Assembly (NCBI GenBank): GCA_964515555.1
Contig: CAZEVY010000042.1
Location: 1 to 39,910, forward strand
Direction of reading: 5' to 3'
DNA length: 39,910 bases
Source: CAZEVY01 sp964515555
GTDB lineage: Bacteria > Acidobacteriota > Terriglobia > Bryobacterales > Bryobacteraceae
Position 1 is the first letter of the stretch. Every line of letters begins with the position of its first letter. The position numbers and the translations under genes are program-made. Below are positions 1 to 7,027 of this stretch, one piece after another. Under the pieces are notes generated by a model. That model was not told the DNA's origin and searched no databases. It saw only the letters and a program-made list of their open reading frames with translations.

Positions 1-62
1 AGACCAACCGTCTGGCCAGCGGCTACCAGGTGGAGATCGACGAGCGTTTCCGATCGCGGTAA
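1..62 (+). CDS. 3' end of an unidentified protein (partial)
   Basis: Reading from base 3, the codons give a 19-residue tail ending in QVEIDERFRSR and a TAA at 60-62. The other two frames read as less protein-like composition. Only the C-terminus is inside the window, so no family can be named. It ends 11 nt before the tRNA-Thr gene. Confidence 0.4.
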   Translation, partial: TNRLASGYQVEIDERFRSR

Positions 63-73
63 TATCGAGGAAG

Positions 74-149
74 GCCACCCTAGCTCAGTTGGTAGAGCAG
101 CGGTTTCGTAAACCGCAGGTCGTCGGTTCAAGTCCGACGGGTGGCTCCA
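74..149 (+). tRNA. tRNA-Thr(CGT)
   Basis: Full cloverleaf. The acceptor stem 74-80 pairs perfectly with 139-145. The D stem is 83-86/95-98 and the anticodon stem 100-104/112-116. The loop 105-111 has anticodon CGT at 107-109, which reads ACG (Thr). T146 is the discriminator and CCA is encoded at 147-149. The T arm carries the usual GGTTCAAGTCC core. Confidence 0.96.
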
Positions 150-207
150 CTCTCCCTGTGTCCGGACCGCCCCCGATTCGCTAATGCGTGATCTCGCGCA
201 GCGAGCG

Positions 208-876
208 CTACAGCTCGCGCGTCGAGAAGCCGAACGGACCCGGCGCGCTCTTGAACGCCACCCGGCCGCCCTTGCCGATCGCATAGAGGCGATCGGGCCA
301 GGCCGTGTAGGCCCGCTCCGCATGATCGTCGATGTCATCCACCAGCGCCGGGATCTCGATGCCGAGCTTGCGCACGCACGCCGACGCGGTCGACGTGCGG
401 TCCTCGTTCGATTTCGCCGAGGCGAACAGCACCTTGTCGCGCACGTTCGACGGCAGTTGCCACAAGTCCGTCGGATGCGCCTCCTGAATGTAGACCACGC
501 GGAACGCCACGCGGTCGCCGTAGGTCTTGTACAGCCGATTGAGCTCGGGAACCTCCCGGCGAAACGGCGGTCAAGTATAGCTGCCGAAGATCAGCGCGAC
601 GGGCCGCTCCCGCCACAGCTCCGAGAGGCGCTCCCTTCCACGGCGATCGAGCGTCGACATCTCGAAATCGGGCGCCGCGTCGCCGGCCTTCACCGACCCC
701 GCGCGCGCCGACATCCAAAGCGGGCGGAACGGCAACACCATCATCGCCGGCATCGGCACGCGCGACATGATGGCGCCGAATCGCGCCGGCGGCTGGAGCA
801 TCGCGACGTAGAATCCCGCCACCGCCGCCGCGTAGATCCCAGCGACGGCCGCCAGCGCTATGGCGACCCGCTTCAC
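208..876 (-). CDS. Deiodinase-like thioredoxin-fold selenoprotein (in-frame TGA read as Sec102)
   Basis: Predicted 222-residue, membrane-anchored redox protein of the iodothyronine-deiodinase-like family (thioredoxin fold). It starts at a GTG (876-874) inside a GTGA overlap with the upstream hydrolase. Residues ~5-26 form a signal/anchor helix. APDFEMSTLD and RPVALIFGSYT lead into a TGA at 573-571, and the same frame continues with PPFR, then VVYIQEAHPTD and PDRLYAIGKGGRVAFKSAPGP. The order FGSxT-U-PxF, Y-I-x-E-A-H, P-x-R-L-Y-x-I and G-P-W/F matches animal deiodinases, in which U is the catalytic selenocysteine. A SECIS-like hairpin follows at 558-546. The alternative, a nonsense-broken pseudogene, is less likely because the stop sits exactly at the catalytic position. 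Substrate is unknown; iodothyronine need not be it. A TAG at 210-208 ends the protein slightly early for the family. Confidence 0.85.
546..573 (-). promoter_or_regulatory. Bacterial SECIS-like element with the UGA codon
   Basis: After the UGA (573-571) come 17 nt up to the first G of a GGU loop at 553-551. The loop caps a perfect 5-bp stem, 558-554 (CGGGA) with 550-546 (TCCCG). In the E. coli fdhF SECIS the apical loop also carries GGU, about 18 nt after the UGA, which is the SelB contact. Spacing and loop agree; function is inferred. Confidence 0.7.
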
Positions 877-2261
877 CGCGCGCTGCCGACGGGTTTCACC
901 GGCTTCGGCGCGGGGAACGGATAGACGTCGGGCGCCACCAGCACACCCGACGTCATCTTGAGCGGCACGGCGCCCACGCCCGGATACGTCAGCTCGACGA
1001 ACGCCGCGGTCCAGCCCTTCTCGGGCTTCGGAATGCTCGCGACGTAGAGTCCCGCGCGCTCTTCGGCGAGCGGCGAGCTTGCGTAGGTCGCGCCTGAGAT
1101 GTTGAACCGGAAGTCGCGCGCGTTGGCGTTGGTCGCCTGCCAGACCTTCACCTCGGCGGGCTTATCGGTGGTCTTCACGTGAATGCGCCCCGCCGACTTG
1201 TCGATGCGGAACGAAAAGCGCGGCCGCGGCTTCCCGGCCAGCACCATCTGGATGAACGCCAGCAGCGTGTCCGGCGCGTCGGAATTGCGCAGCGAGTGTC
1301 CGGCGTTCGGCACGTAGCGCAGGTGCGATTCGCCCTTAAGGTCGTCGAAGTAGAACTGCGAGGAGTCGGGCAGGAAGAACTCGTCGCCCGAGGCGTTGAT
1401 GATCATCTTGGGAATCGTCAGCCGGTCGCGATACTCGTAGGGCTCCTCGATCTTCATCAGCGCGCGGTACTCGGGCGACCCCGACCACTCGGTGATCTTC
1501 AGGTCCGTGTAATCCTTGATCGCCGGCGACCAGAATCCGTACGCCCGCCAGTGGTGCACGAACGACGGCTCCACGTTAAGCATGTCGATCACCAGCGGCG
1601 CGATGGCGACCACGCGCTGGTCGACCGCCGCCGTGGTCCACGTCGTCCAGCCGCGCTTGGATCCGCCCGCCACGATGAACTTGTCGACCGTCAGCCCGCC
1701 GCCCTCGGCCGACTTCGAGAACGACGTCATGGTGTCGAGCGCGCGCACCGCCGCCTTGGTCATCGGCAGGCGCGCCAGCCAGGTCTCGTCGCCGCCGCGC
1801 AGGTACTTGTCCCAGGTGTAGGCGATGAACTCGTCCTCGGTGCGCTGCTTCATGGTGTCGCCCGGGAGGCTGAGCGGCTGATTCGGCACCATGCGCAGCT
1901 CGGCGACCACGACGCCGGCCTCGCGCGCGATGCGCCCCAGCATCGGGTCGATGCGCTCAGGCGGCTTCGAAAGATTGTTGCCGCCGCCGATGAAGAGGAA
2001 CCCGGTGGTCGACTGCACTTTCTCCGGCCGGATGATGGTCACCCAGTGGCGCCACTCCGTACGGCTGATCTCCTCGGGCTTGCGCCAGTTCTGCGACGTC
2101 ATGTCGAGCACGGCGGCCTTCAATCCGTCGGCCGAAATCTCGCGCACCAGCGAGTACTTGTAGCTCGGGTCGGGCGCGGCGACGTAGCGGTCGAGCGCGG
2201 TCGGCTTGGTGGCGGCCGCGGCGGCGAGAGGGATCAGGAGCAGCAGTCGGCGAGTGAGCAT
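873..2261 (-). CDS. PhoPQ-activated pathogenicity-related (PqaA-like) alpha/beta hydrolase
   Basis: 462 residues. An N-terminal signal peptide (RRLLLLIPLAAAAA, ~4-17) points to export. The body matches the PhoPQ-activated pathogenicity-related family: ALDRYVAAPDPSYKY at the N-terminus, TGFLFIGGGNN, and the nucleophile elbow GGSKRGWTTW with Ser201. The acid is likely in ASGDEFFLPD and the His in PNAGHSL, completing a serine-hydrolase triad. A beta-sandwich-like tail follows. Substrate is unknown for the family. The stop overlaps the GTG of the deiodinase-like gene (GTGA), so the two are probably translated together. A TACACT box lies at 2274-2269, only 7 nt before the ATG, so the mRNA may be almost leaderless. 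Confidence 0.88.
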   Translation of the reverse strand: MLTRRLLLLIPLAAAAATKPTALDRYVAAPDPSYKYSLVREISADGLKAAVLDMTSQNWRKPEEISRTEWRHWVTIIRPEKVQSTTGFLFIGGGNNLSKPPERIDPMLGRIAREAGVVVAELRMVPNQPLSLPGDTMKQRTEDEFIAYTWDKYLRGGDETWLARLPMTKAAVRALDTMTSFSKSAEGGGLTVDKFIVAGGSKRGWTTWTTAAVDQRVVAIAPLVIDMLNVEPSFVHHWRAYGFWSPAIKDYTDLKITEWSGSPEYRALMKIEEPYEYRDRLTIPKMIINASGDEFFLPDSSQFYFDDLKGESHLRYVPNAGHSLRNSDAPDTLLAFIQMVLAGKPRPRFSFRIDKSAGRIHVKTTDKPAEVKVWQATNANARDFRFNISGATYASSPLAEERAGLYVASIPKPEKGWTAAFVELTYPGVGAVPLKMTSGVLVAPDVYPFPAPKPVKPVGSAR

Positions 2262-2312
2262 GTAGCTCAGTGTAGTCCCTCGAATCCTCGGCCGGTGGGG
2301 CGGCCGGCGCCG

Positions 2313-2342
2313 TTGACCGGTCAGCTACACTGTATGTACGAT
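2313..2342 (+). promoter_or_regulatory. Putative sigma-70 promoter of the brnT/brnA-like pair
   Basis: TTGACC (2313-2318), 18-bp spacer, TACGAT (2337-2342). The predicted start of transcription (~2349) falls on the TTG start codon at 2348, and no good ribosome binding site precedes it, so the toxin mRNA may be leaderless. Confidence 0.45.
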
Positions 2343-2347
2343 GTGGG

Positions 2348-2614
2348 TTGAGGTTTGAGCGGGATGCTCACAACCGGCGTCACATCGCCAGGCATGGGGT
2401 GACCCCGGATGAGGCCGAGCAGGTGTTGCGCAACGACCCGCTGGTGGTGCAGTTTCAGAACCACGTCATCGAGGAGCGCGTGCTCTGCCTGGGACAATCC
2501 GACCTGGGAAAGCTTCTCGCTGTCGTCTATCGGGAGCGTCCGCGCGCGATCCGCGTTGTTACGGCGTATCCGATGAGCGCCCGCCAGCGGGAGATTTATT
2601 TTACGGAGCGATAG
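2348..2614 (+). CDS. brnT: BrnT-family toxin (RelE-like RNase) of a type II TA pair
   Basis: 88 residues. The pattern F-E/W-D-x-x-x-N/H, RHGVTPDEAEQVL, a central RVLCLGQSD strand and a C-terminal R-x-I-R-V-V-T-A-Y-P-M-S-x-R-Q-R-E-x-Y matches the BrnT toxin family, ribosome-independent RNases with a RelE-like fold. The start is a TTG; no ATG or GTG is available in frame nearby. It stops 2 nt before the antitoxin ATG. In known BrnTA systems the toxin comes first and the antitoxin represses the operon. The C-terminus (SARQREIYFTER) keeps the usual S-A-R-x-A/Q-x-x-x-E-x-x-Y form. Confidence 0.82.
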   Translation: MRFERDAHNRRHIARHGVTPDEAEQVLRNDPLVVQFQNHVIEERVLCLGQSDLGKLLAVVYRERPRAIRVVTAYPMSARQREIYFTER

Positions 2615-2616
2615 CC

Positions 2617-2907
2617 ATGGCCAAGAAGAACGCCAAACCGGTCGCCATTCCGCGATTCCGGACGGAAGCCGAGGAGGCCGCCTGGTGGGACGCTCACCCC
2701 GAGTTCCTCGCCGACCAATTCGAGAAGGCGGCAAGGGAGGGCCGGTTGGTTCGCGGCATTCCCCGATCCAGGAGCGTGACGATTCGGATCGGGCTCCGGG
2801 ACCTGGAAGTCGCTCGTCGCCTCGCAGAAAAGAAGGGCTTACCGTACCAGACCTATATCAAGATGCTGCTGCACCAGGCGCTCGATAGAGAACGTCTCTC
2901 GGCGTGA
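2617..2907 (+). CDS. brnA: BrnA/CopG-type antitoxin
   Basis: 96 residues. The N-terminal IPRFRTEAEEAAWWDAHPE block is typical of CopG-type antitoxins paired with BrnT. The C-terminal half (VTIRIGLRDLEVARRLAEKKGLPYQTYIKMLLHQAL) looks like a ribbon-helix-helix DNA-binding domain, which would bind the operon promoter. A GGAG at 2605-2608 sits 8 nt before the ATG, inside the end of the toxin gene. The role is to neutralise the upstream toxin and autoregulate. Confidence 0.85.
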   Translation: MAKKNAKPVAIPRFRTEAEEAAWWDAHPEFLADQFEKAAREGRLVRGIPRSRSVTIRIGLRDLEVARRLAEKKGLPYQTYIKMLLHQALDRERLSA

Positions 2908-2932
2908 AATCGCACGTAGCCGCAGCACCGCC

Positions 2933-3301
2933 CTATGCCGCAGCGCCTTCCGGGTCCGATCCCAACCGCAGCACGTTCCCGTCGGGATCCTCCACGTGCA
3001 TCTCGCGCGCCCAAGGGTAAGTCACCGGCGCCATGCGAATCGGTACGCCGCGCGCGGCCAGCTCCGCGTGCAGCCGGTCGGCGTCCTCCACGCCCACCCA
3101 CACCCAGGCCGCCCCGCGGCCCTGATCGCCGCGGCACAGGTAGATCGACGCGCCGTCGCGCTCGATGTTGGTGAAATCGTCGTCGCCCCACTCGGCGTTG
3201 GTGAAGCCCAGCAGGCCGACGTAGAAGCGCAGCGCGGCCTGCATATCTTCGACCCGCAGGATCGGCTGGCAGTGCTCAAAGTGAACGCGGGCCTTCTCCA
3301 T
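2933..3301 (-). CDS. VOC-superfamily protein (glyoxalase/bleomycin-resistance fold)
   Basis: 122 residues. Two beta-alpha-beta-beta-beta modules are visible: FEHCQPILRVEDMQAALRFYVGLLGF, then GVEDADRLHAELAARGVP and EMHVEDPDGNVLRLG. These are hallmarks of the VOC fold (glyoxalase I, bleomycin-binding, dioxygenases). A His near the N-terminus (H8 or H10) and E in the last strand could bind metal. It begins 3 nt after the parvulin gene's stop on the same strand, so they are probably one transcript. The exact substrate cannot be told from sequence. Confidence 0.82.
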   Translation of the reverse strand: MEKARVHFEHCQPILRVEDMQAALRFYVGLLGFTNAEWGDDDFTNIERDGASIYLCRGDQGRGAAWVWVGVEDADRLHAELAARGVPIRMAPVTYPWAREMHVEDPDGNVLRLGSDPEGAAA

Positions 3302-3304
3302 CCG

Positions 3305-4336
3305 CTACTTCTTGCCGCCGGCCTTTCCGAGTATGCCCGCGGCGTAGTAGTTGACCACCTTGGCCTCGTTGCGCGCCACCTCGTAGTAGCTGGCGCGCAG
3401 AAGCTGGTCCTTGCGATTGAGCAGCGTCTCGCGGATCGACTGCTGCACGCGCGGATCGTTCAGCTCGCGCTGGCCGGAAGGCTCCTTCGAGATGACCTTG
3501 AGGATGCGGTAGCCCTCCGGCGTGCGGATGGTCGGCGACAACTGGCCGGCCTGCATCGCCATCACCATCTTGCGCAGTTCCACGTGGGCCTTTTCGAGCG
3601 ACGACTCGGGAACGAAGCCCAGATCGCCGCCGTTCGGCGACGTGTTGGAGTCCTCCGAGTAGTTCTGCGCGAGCATCGCGAAATCCTCACCCGCCTTGAG
3701 GCGCGACTCCAGCATGTCGATCTTTTTCTTGGCCTGCTCCTCGGTCTGCGCTTTGTCGCTCTTCAGGTTGCGCACGTTGGGATCGGGCGCCGAGGTCACC
3801 AGGATCTGCGCCAGGTGCACCTGCGGCTCGGCGAGGTTGAAGGCGGCTTTGTTGGAGGTGTAGAAGTCGGTCACGTCGCGGTCGGTGATCGAGATGCGCG
3901 AAGTGATCTCCTTGTTCATCAGCTTCTGAATGCTCAGCTCGCGCCGCAGCTGCGCCTTCAGCTCGTCGAGCGACAGCTTGCGCTCGCCCAGGCGGCGCTG
4001 GAACTCCTCCTGCGTGTAGGGCGCCTTCATTTCGTTGAGCTTGGCTTCGACGTCGGCGTCCACCGCCATCAGCCCCAGCTTTTCGGCGCGCTGGAGCAGG
4101 ATTTCCTTGTCGATCAGGGCCCGCAACAGCTCCAGCTTCTGCACCTGCGTCTGGTCCTCGCTGGCCTGCGACGAGGGCGTCGGAAACTCGATGCGATAGT
4201 TCTTATCCAGTTCGTCGAAGGTGATCGGCCGGCTGTTGACGGTCGCGGCCACGTTGGTGGGCGCGGCCTGCCGGCAGGCGAGTTGCGCGGCGACCAGCGG
4301 CAGCGCCAGGAGCAGTCGAACGGGCGTTCGCGGCAT
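3305..4336 (-). CDS. Parvulin-type peptidyl-prolyl cis-trans isomerase (SurA/PrsA-like), exported
   Basis: About 343 residues from the ATG at 4336. The export signal is RTPVRLLLALPLVAAQLAC; Cys21 could be lipidated, though Q at -3 is not a classic lipobox. A SurA-N-like helical chaperone region follows (VNSRPITFDELDKNY, then helices rich in K/E/L). The rotamase domain runs from about 173 to 280: PQVHLAQILV, GEDFAMLAQNYSED, NGGDLGFV and TPEGYRILKV. This is the usual parvulin order. Likely role is folding of exported or outer-membrane proteins. An ATG at 4348 is 4 codons upstream, but a TATAGA box (4354-4349) lies so close to it that 4336 fits better. Confidence 0.87.
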   Translation of the reverse strand: MPRTPVRLLLALPLVAAQLACRQAAPTNVAATVNSRPITFDELDKNYRIEFPTPSSQASEDQTQVQKLELLRALIDKEILLQRAEKLGLMAVDADVEAKLNEMKAPYTQEEFQRRLGERKLSLDELKAQLRRELSIQKLMNKEITSRISITDRDVTDFYTSNKAAFNLAEPQVHLAQILVTSAPDPNVRNLKSDKAQTEEQAKKKIDMLESRLKAGEDFAMLAQNYSEDSNTSPNGGDLGFVPESSLEKAHVELRKMVMAMQAGQLSPTIRTPEGYRILKVISKEPSGQRELNDPRVQQSIRETLLNRKDQLLRASYYEVARNEAKVVNYYAAGILGKAGGKK

Positions 4337-4428
4337 GGAGACCAACATTCTATAACGCGGCGCGGCCCCTCACGCGTCGTGCGCCAGCCGGCCCGCCCCG
4401 GTCGGGATCCTGGCGCGTGCCGGCCGAC

Positions 4429-4538
4429 CCGCCGCCGCCCGTCGATCCTGCCGCCCCCGCCCGTCGATCCCACCGCCACCCGCCGACGATCCCACCGCCG
4501 TCGGCCGTCGATCCTGCCGCCACCGGCCAACGATCAAG
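4429..4538. repeat. Five tandem copies of a 22-bp unit upstream of the epimerase/iolB operon
   Basis: Units at 4429-4450, 4451-4472, 4473-4494, 4495-4516 and 4517-4538. The consensus is approximately CCGCCNCCGCCCGTCGATCC plus two bases. The last unit diverges most. The array ends 16 nt before the ATG at 4555 and lies in the gap between two divergent genes. It can be read through as Pro-rich codons upstream of the start, but that extension is not expected in the protein family. Confidence 0.85.
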
Positions 4539-4554
4539 TAGGATGGGAGCGGCG

Positions 4555-5397
4555 ATGAAATTCGGAGTCAACACCTTTCTTTGGACGGTGCAGTTCAGCG
4601 CCGCCGACCTCCCCCTGCTCCCGCGCCTGAAACAGGCCGGCTTCGACGGCTTCGAGCCCGCCATCTTCTCGGCCTCCTCCTTCGCGGCCGCCGATATCCG
4701 CCGGGGCTGCGCCGACAACGGCCTCGAATGCACCGTCTGCTCGGTCATCCCGAACGGCATGAGCGTCGCCAGCGAGGACCCCGAGGTGCGCCGCGCGACG
4801 CTCTCGCACGTCAAGGACTGCATCGCCGCCGTGGCCGAGGCCGGAGCGCGCATACTCGCCGGGCCGTTGTACACTCCGGTCGGATGGCTGCCCGGACGCC
4901 GCCGCACGGCCGACGAATGGCGCCGCGCGGTGGAGTCGTATCGGGAGCTGGGACCCGTTGCGGCGTCGCACGGCGTCACGCTGGCGATCGAGCCGCTCAA
5001 CCGCTTCGAGACCTACTTCCTGAACACCGCCGAGGACGCCGCGCGGCTGTGCGGCGAGGTCGGCCACCCCAACGTGGGCGTGCTGTTCGACACCTTCCAC
5101 GCCAACATCGAGGAGAAGGATATCGCCGCCGGATACCGCCGCGTGGCGCCGCACCTCAAGCACGTGCACGCCTGCGAGAACGATCGCGGCACGCCGGGCA
5201 GCGGCCACGTGGAGTGGGCCGCGGTCTTCGGCGCTCTCGGCGAGATCGGCTACGACGGCTGGCTGACCATCGAGAGCTTCGGCTCCACCATCGCCGAAAT
5301 CGCCAACGCCGCCGCCATCTGGCGCGACTTGGCGCCGACCACCGACGAAATCGCCTTCGCCGGCGTCGAGTTCCTGAAACGGAGCGCGAAGAAATGA
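4555..5397 (+). CDS. Sugar-phosphate isomerase/epimerase family protein (D-tagatose/D-psicose 3-epimerase-like TIM barrel)
   Basis: 280 residues, xylose-isomerase-like TIM barrel. Metal ligands are visible in the family's order: E146 (LAIEPLNRFE), D179 (LFDTFHANIEE), H205 (KHVHACENDRG) and E240 (LTIESF). The 33-26-35 spacing is that expected for D-tagatose 3-epimerases. The start at MKFGVNTFLW is preferred: GGGAG (4545-4549) gives a good ribosome binding site, and upstream codons belong to the repeat array. The gene overlaps the following iolB by ATGA. Given that partner, an inosose isomerase (IolI-type) role is also possible. Confidence 0.87.
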   Translation: MKFGVNTFLWTVQFSAADLPLLPRLKQAGFDGFEPAIFSASSFAAADIRRGCADNGLECTVCSVIPNGMSVASEDPEVRRATLSHVKDCIAAVAEAGARILAGPLYTPVGWLPGRRRTADEWRRAVESYRELGPVAASHGVTLAIEPLNRFETYFLNTAEDAARLCGEVGHPNVGVLFDTFHANIEEKDIAAGYRRVAPHLKHVHACENDRGTPGSGHVEWAAVFGALGEIGYDGWLTIESFGSTIAEIANAAAIWRDLAPTTDEIAFAGVEFLKRSAKK

Positions 5398-6203
5398 ATC
5401 TGCTGATTAAGTCGCCGGGCGAGAAACCTGGCGTGTATCCCATCGCCCGCCGGGGCGTCGATCTGAAGCACCTCTCCTTCACCATCGTCGAGCTCGGCGG
5501 AAGCCTGCGCGACCACGCCTTCGAGACGGGACCCGAAGAAGTCTCCCTCGATTTCTACACCGGGCCCGTCACCGTGGAAGCCGAGGGCGCCTGGGGACGT
5601 TGGTCCGCCGACGTCGGTGAGCGGCGATCGATCGCCGACCCGCATCCGATGGTCTACATCCCGGCGGGCGCGCGCGTGCGGCTGCGCGCGGCCAACGGCT
5701 CGGCGCGCGTTTCGATCGGCGGGGCGGCGGGAAAACCGGGCGGCGCGCCCGTGCTCGTCTCGGGCGGCGACATCGTCACGCGCGGCGTCGGCAAGGACAA
5801 CTGGACTCGGTCGGTGCACACGCACATCGCCGACAACGTTGACGCCGCGCACCTGATCTGCGGCGAGACCGTGAATCGACCCGGCGGCTGGTCGTCGTGC
5901 CCGCCGCACAAGCACGATCGCTTCGAGGCCTCGGAAGTCCCGATGGAGGAGGTCTACTACTTCCAGCTAGAGCCGCGACAGGGCTTCGGCTTCATGCGCG
6001 TCTACAGCGACCCGGCCGACGGCGAGCAGTTCGACCTCGCCTACGCCGTCGAGCACGGCGACACGGTGCTCATCCCGCGCGGCTATCACCCCGTGAGCGC
6101 CTGTCCCGGTTACACGCTGAACTACACCTGGATTCTCGCCGGCGAGGGCCGTACCTACGGCGCCTGGCGCGACGATCCGCGTCACGCCTGGATCAAAGCG
6201 TAA
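5394..6203 (+). CDS. iolB: 5-deoxy-glucuronate isomerase (IolB)
   Basis: 269 residues, two cupin barrels. IolB converts 5-deoxy-D-glucuronate to 5-dehydro-2-deoxy-gluconate in myo-inositol breakdown. Family marks seen are an R-x-V-H-x-H-I region after VGKDNWTR, the metal site GGWSSCPPHKHD followed by E and the E-E-V-Y-Y-F strand, and a late LIPRGYHPVSACPGY. The length is normal. The ATG overlaps the epimerase stop (ATGA), so the two are translationally coupled. No other iol gene is adjacent, so either the remaining steps lie elsewhere or the pair acts on another sugar acid. Confidence 0.88.
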   Translation: MNLLIKSPGEKPGVYPIARRGVDLKHLSFTIVELGGSLRDHAFETGPEEVSLDFYTGPVTVEAEGAWGRWSADVGERRSIADPHPMVYIPAGARVRLRAANGSARVSIGGAAGKPGGAPVLVSGGDIVTRGVGKDNWTRSVHTHIADNVDAAHLICGETVNRPGGWSSCPPHKHDRFEASEVPMEEVYYFQLEPRQGFGFMRVYSDPADGEQFDLAYAVEHGDTVLIPRGYHPVSACPGYTLNYTWILAGEGRTYGAWRDDPRHAWIKA

Positions 6204-6215
6204 CGCCCGCGCCCC

Positions 6216-6962
6216 TCACGCCGCGGCGCGAGTCGCCTGACCGCACAACTCCGCCACGCGCCGTTCGACCTCGCGCGTCAGCCGCGCGCGCTCGTTCAGC
6301 CCGATCTCGAGCGTCGGCACCGGGTCGCCGATCACCATGCGCACCACGCCGCCGCGCACGATGGTCGAGCCCACCGGCATCACGTCGCGCACGCCGATCA
6401 GCCCGATCGGCACGATCGGCACCCCGGCGCGGATGGCGATGTAAGCGGCGCCGTCCTTGAACGGCAGCATCTCGCCGTGCGTGCGCTCGCCTTCGGGAAA
6501 CAGCAGAATCGAGATGCCGCGCTTGCGGATCAGCCGCGCCGCGTCAGACATGCTCTTGAGCGACTCGCGCGCATTGTCCGAGGGCACGGGAAAATGCCCG
6601 GCGCGCGAGAGATGGTAGCCGATGAACGGAATCTTGAAGAGTCCCTTGAATGCCAGAAAACGGAACTGCACGGAAATGTGCGGCAGGATCACGGGCACGT
6701 CGTAGTAGCTGCGGTGATTGGCGACGAAAACGTAGCTGCCCCCCGGCGCGATCTTCTCCAGCCCCTCGACGATCACCTTCACGCGCGCCGCTCCGAGCAG
6801 CATGCGCGACCATTGCTTCGCGAGCCGATGCTGCGTGCGCCCCGTCGACGAAAACAGCGAGACTGCCAGCGACGCCGATCCCATGATCGCGGTCGCCAGG
6901 AACACCTGCGGCGCGGTCCACAGAAAGTTGCGCAGAACGGTCGCCAGGTAGCGCGGAGACAT
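6216..6962 (-). CDS. plsC: 1-acyl-sn-glycerol-3-phosphate acyltransferase (PlsC-type)
   Basis: 248 residues. An N-terminal hydrophobic stretch (~12-37) anchors it to the inner membrane. The acyltransferase HX4D motif is NHRSYYD (H83, D88). The glycerophosphate-binding FPEGERT lies at 154-160, followed by VPIVPIGLIG. It adds the second acyl chain in phosphatidate synthesis. The start at 6962 has GAGG six bases upstream; an ATG at 6974 (MRFP) is the alternative. It lies convergent to iolB with only 12 nt between them and downstream of the methyltransferase gene on the same strand. Confidence 0.88.
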   Translation of the reverse strand: MSPRYLATVLRNFLWTAPQVFLATAIMGSASLAVSLFSSTGRTQHRLAKQWSRMLLGAARVKVIVEGLEKIAPGGSYVFVANHRSYYDVPVILPHISVQFRFLAFKGLFKIPFIGYHLSRAGHFPVPSDNARESLKSMSDAARLIRKRGISILLFPEGERTHGEMLPFKDGAAYIAIRAGVPIVPIGLIGVRDVMPVGSTIVRGGVVRMVIGDPVPTLEIGLNERARLTREVERRVAELCGQATRAAA

Positions 6963-7027
6963 GGGAAACCTCATTCTACCGCGGCGGCCCTGTTTCGCCA
7001 CCCCGTAACGCGGTTGCGATCGCCTGA

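Noticed and set aside
571..876. Deiodinase-like gene as two separate short genes or a pseudogene
   Set aside because: The only break is a TGA at the catalytic residue. Both sides are in one frame, the codons show no decay and a SECIS-like hairpin follows, so one selenoprotein gene is the simpler reading.
4429..4538. CRISPR array
   Set aside because: Units are contiguous 22-mers with no unique spacers and no cas genes nearby.
4417..4554. N-terminal extension of the epimerase through the 22-bp repeats
   Set aside because: It yields a Pro-rich leader absent from the family; a good ribosome binding site precedes the ATG at 4555.
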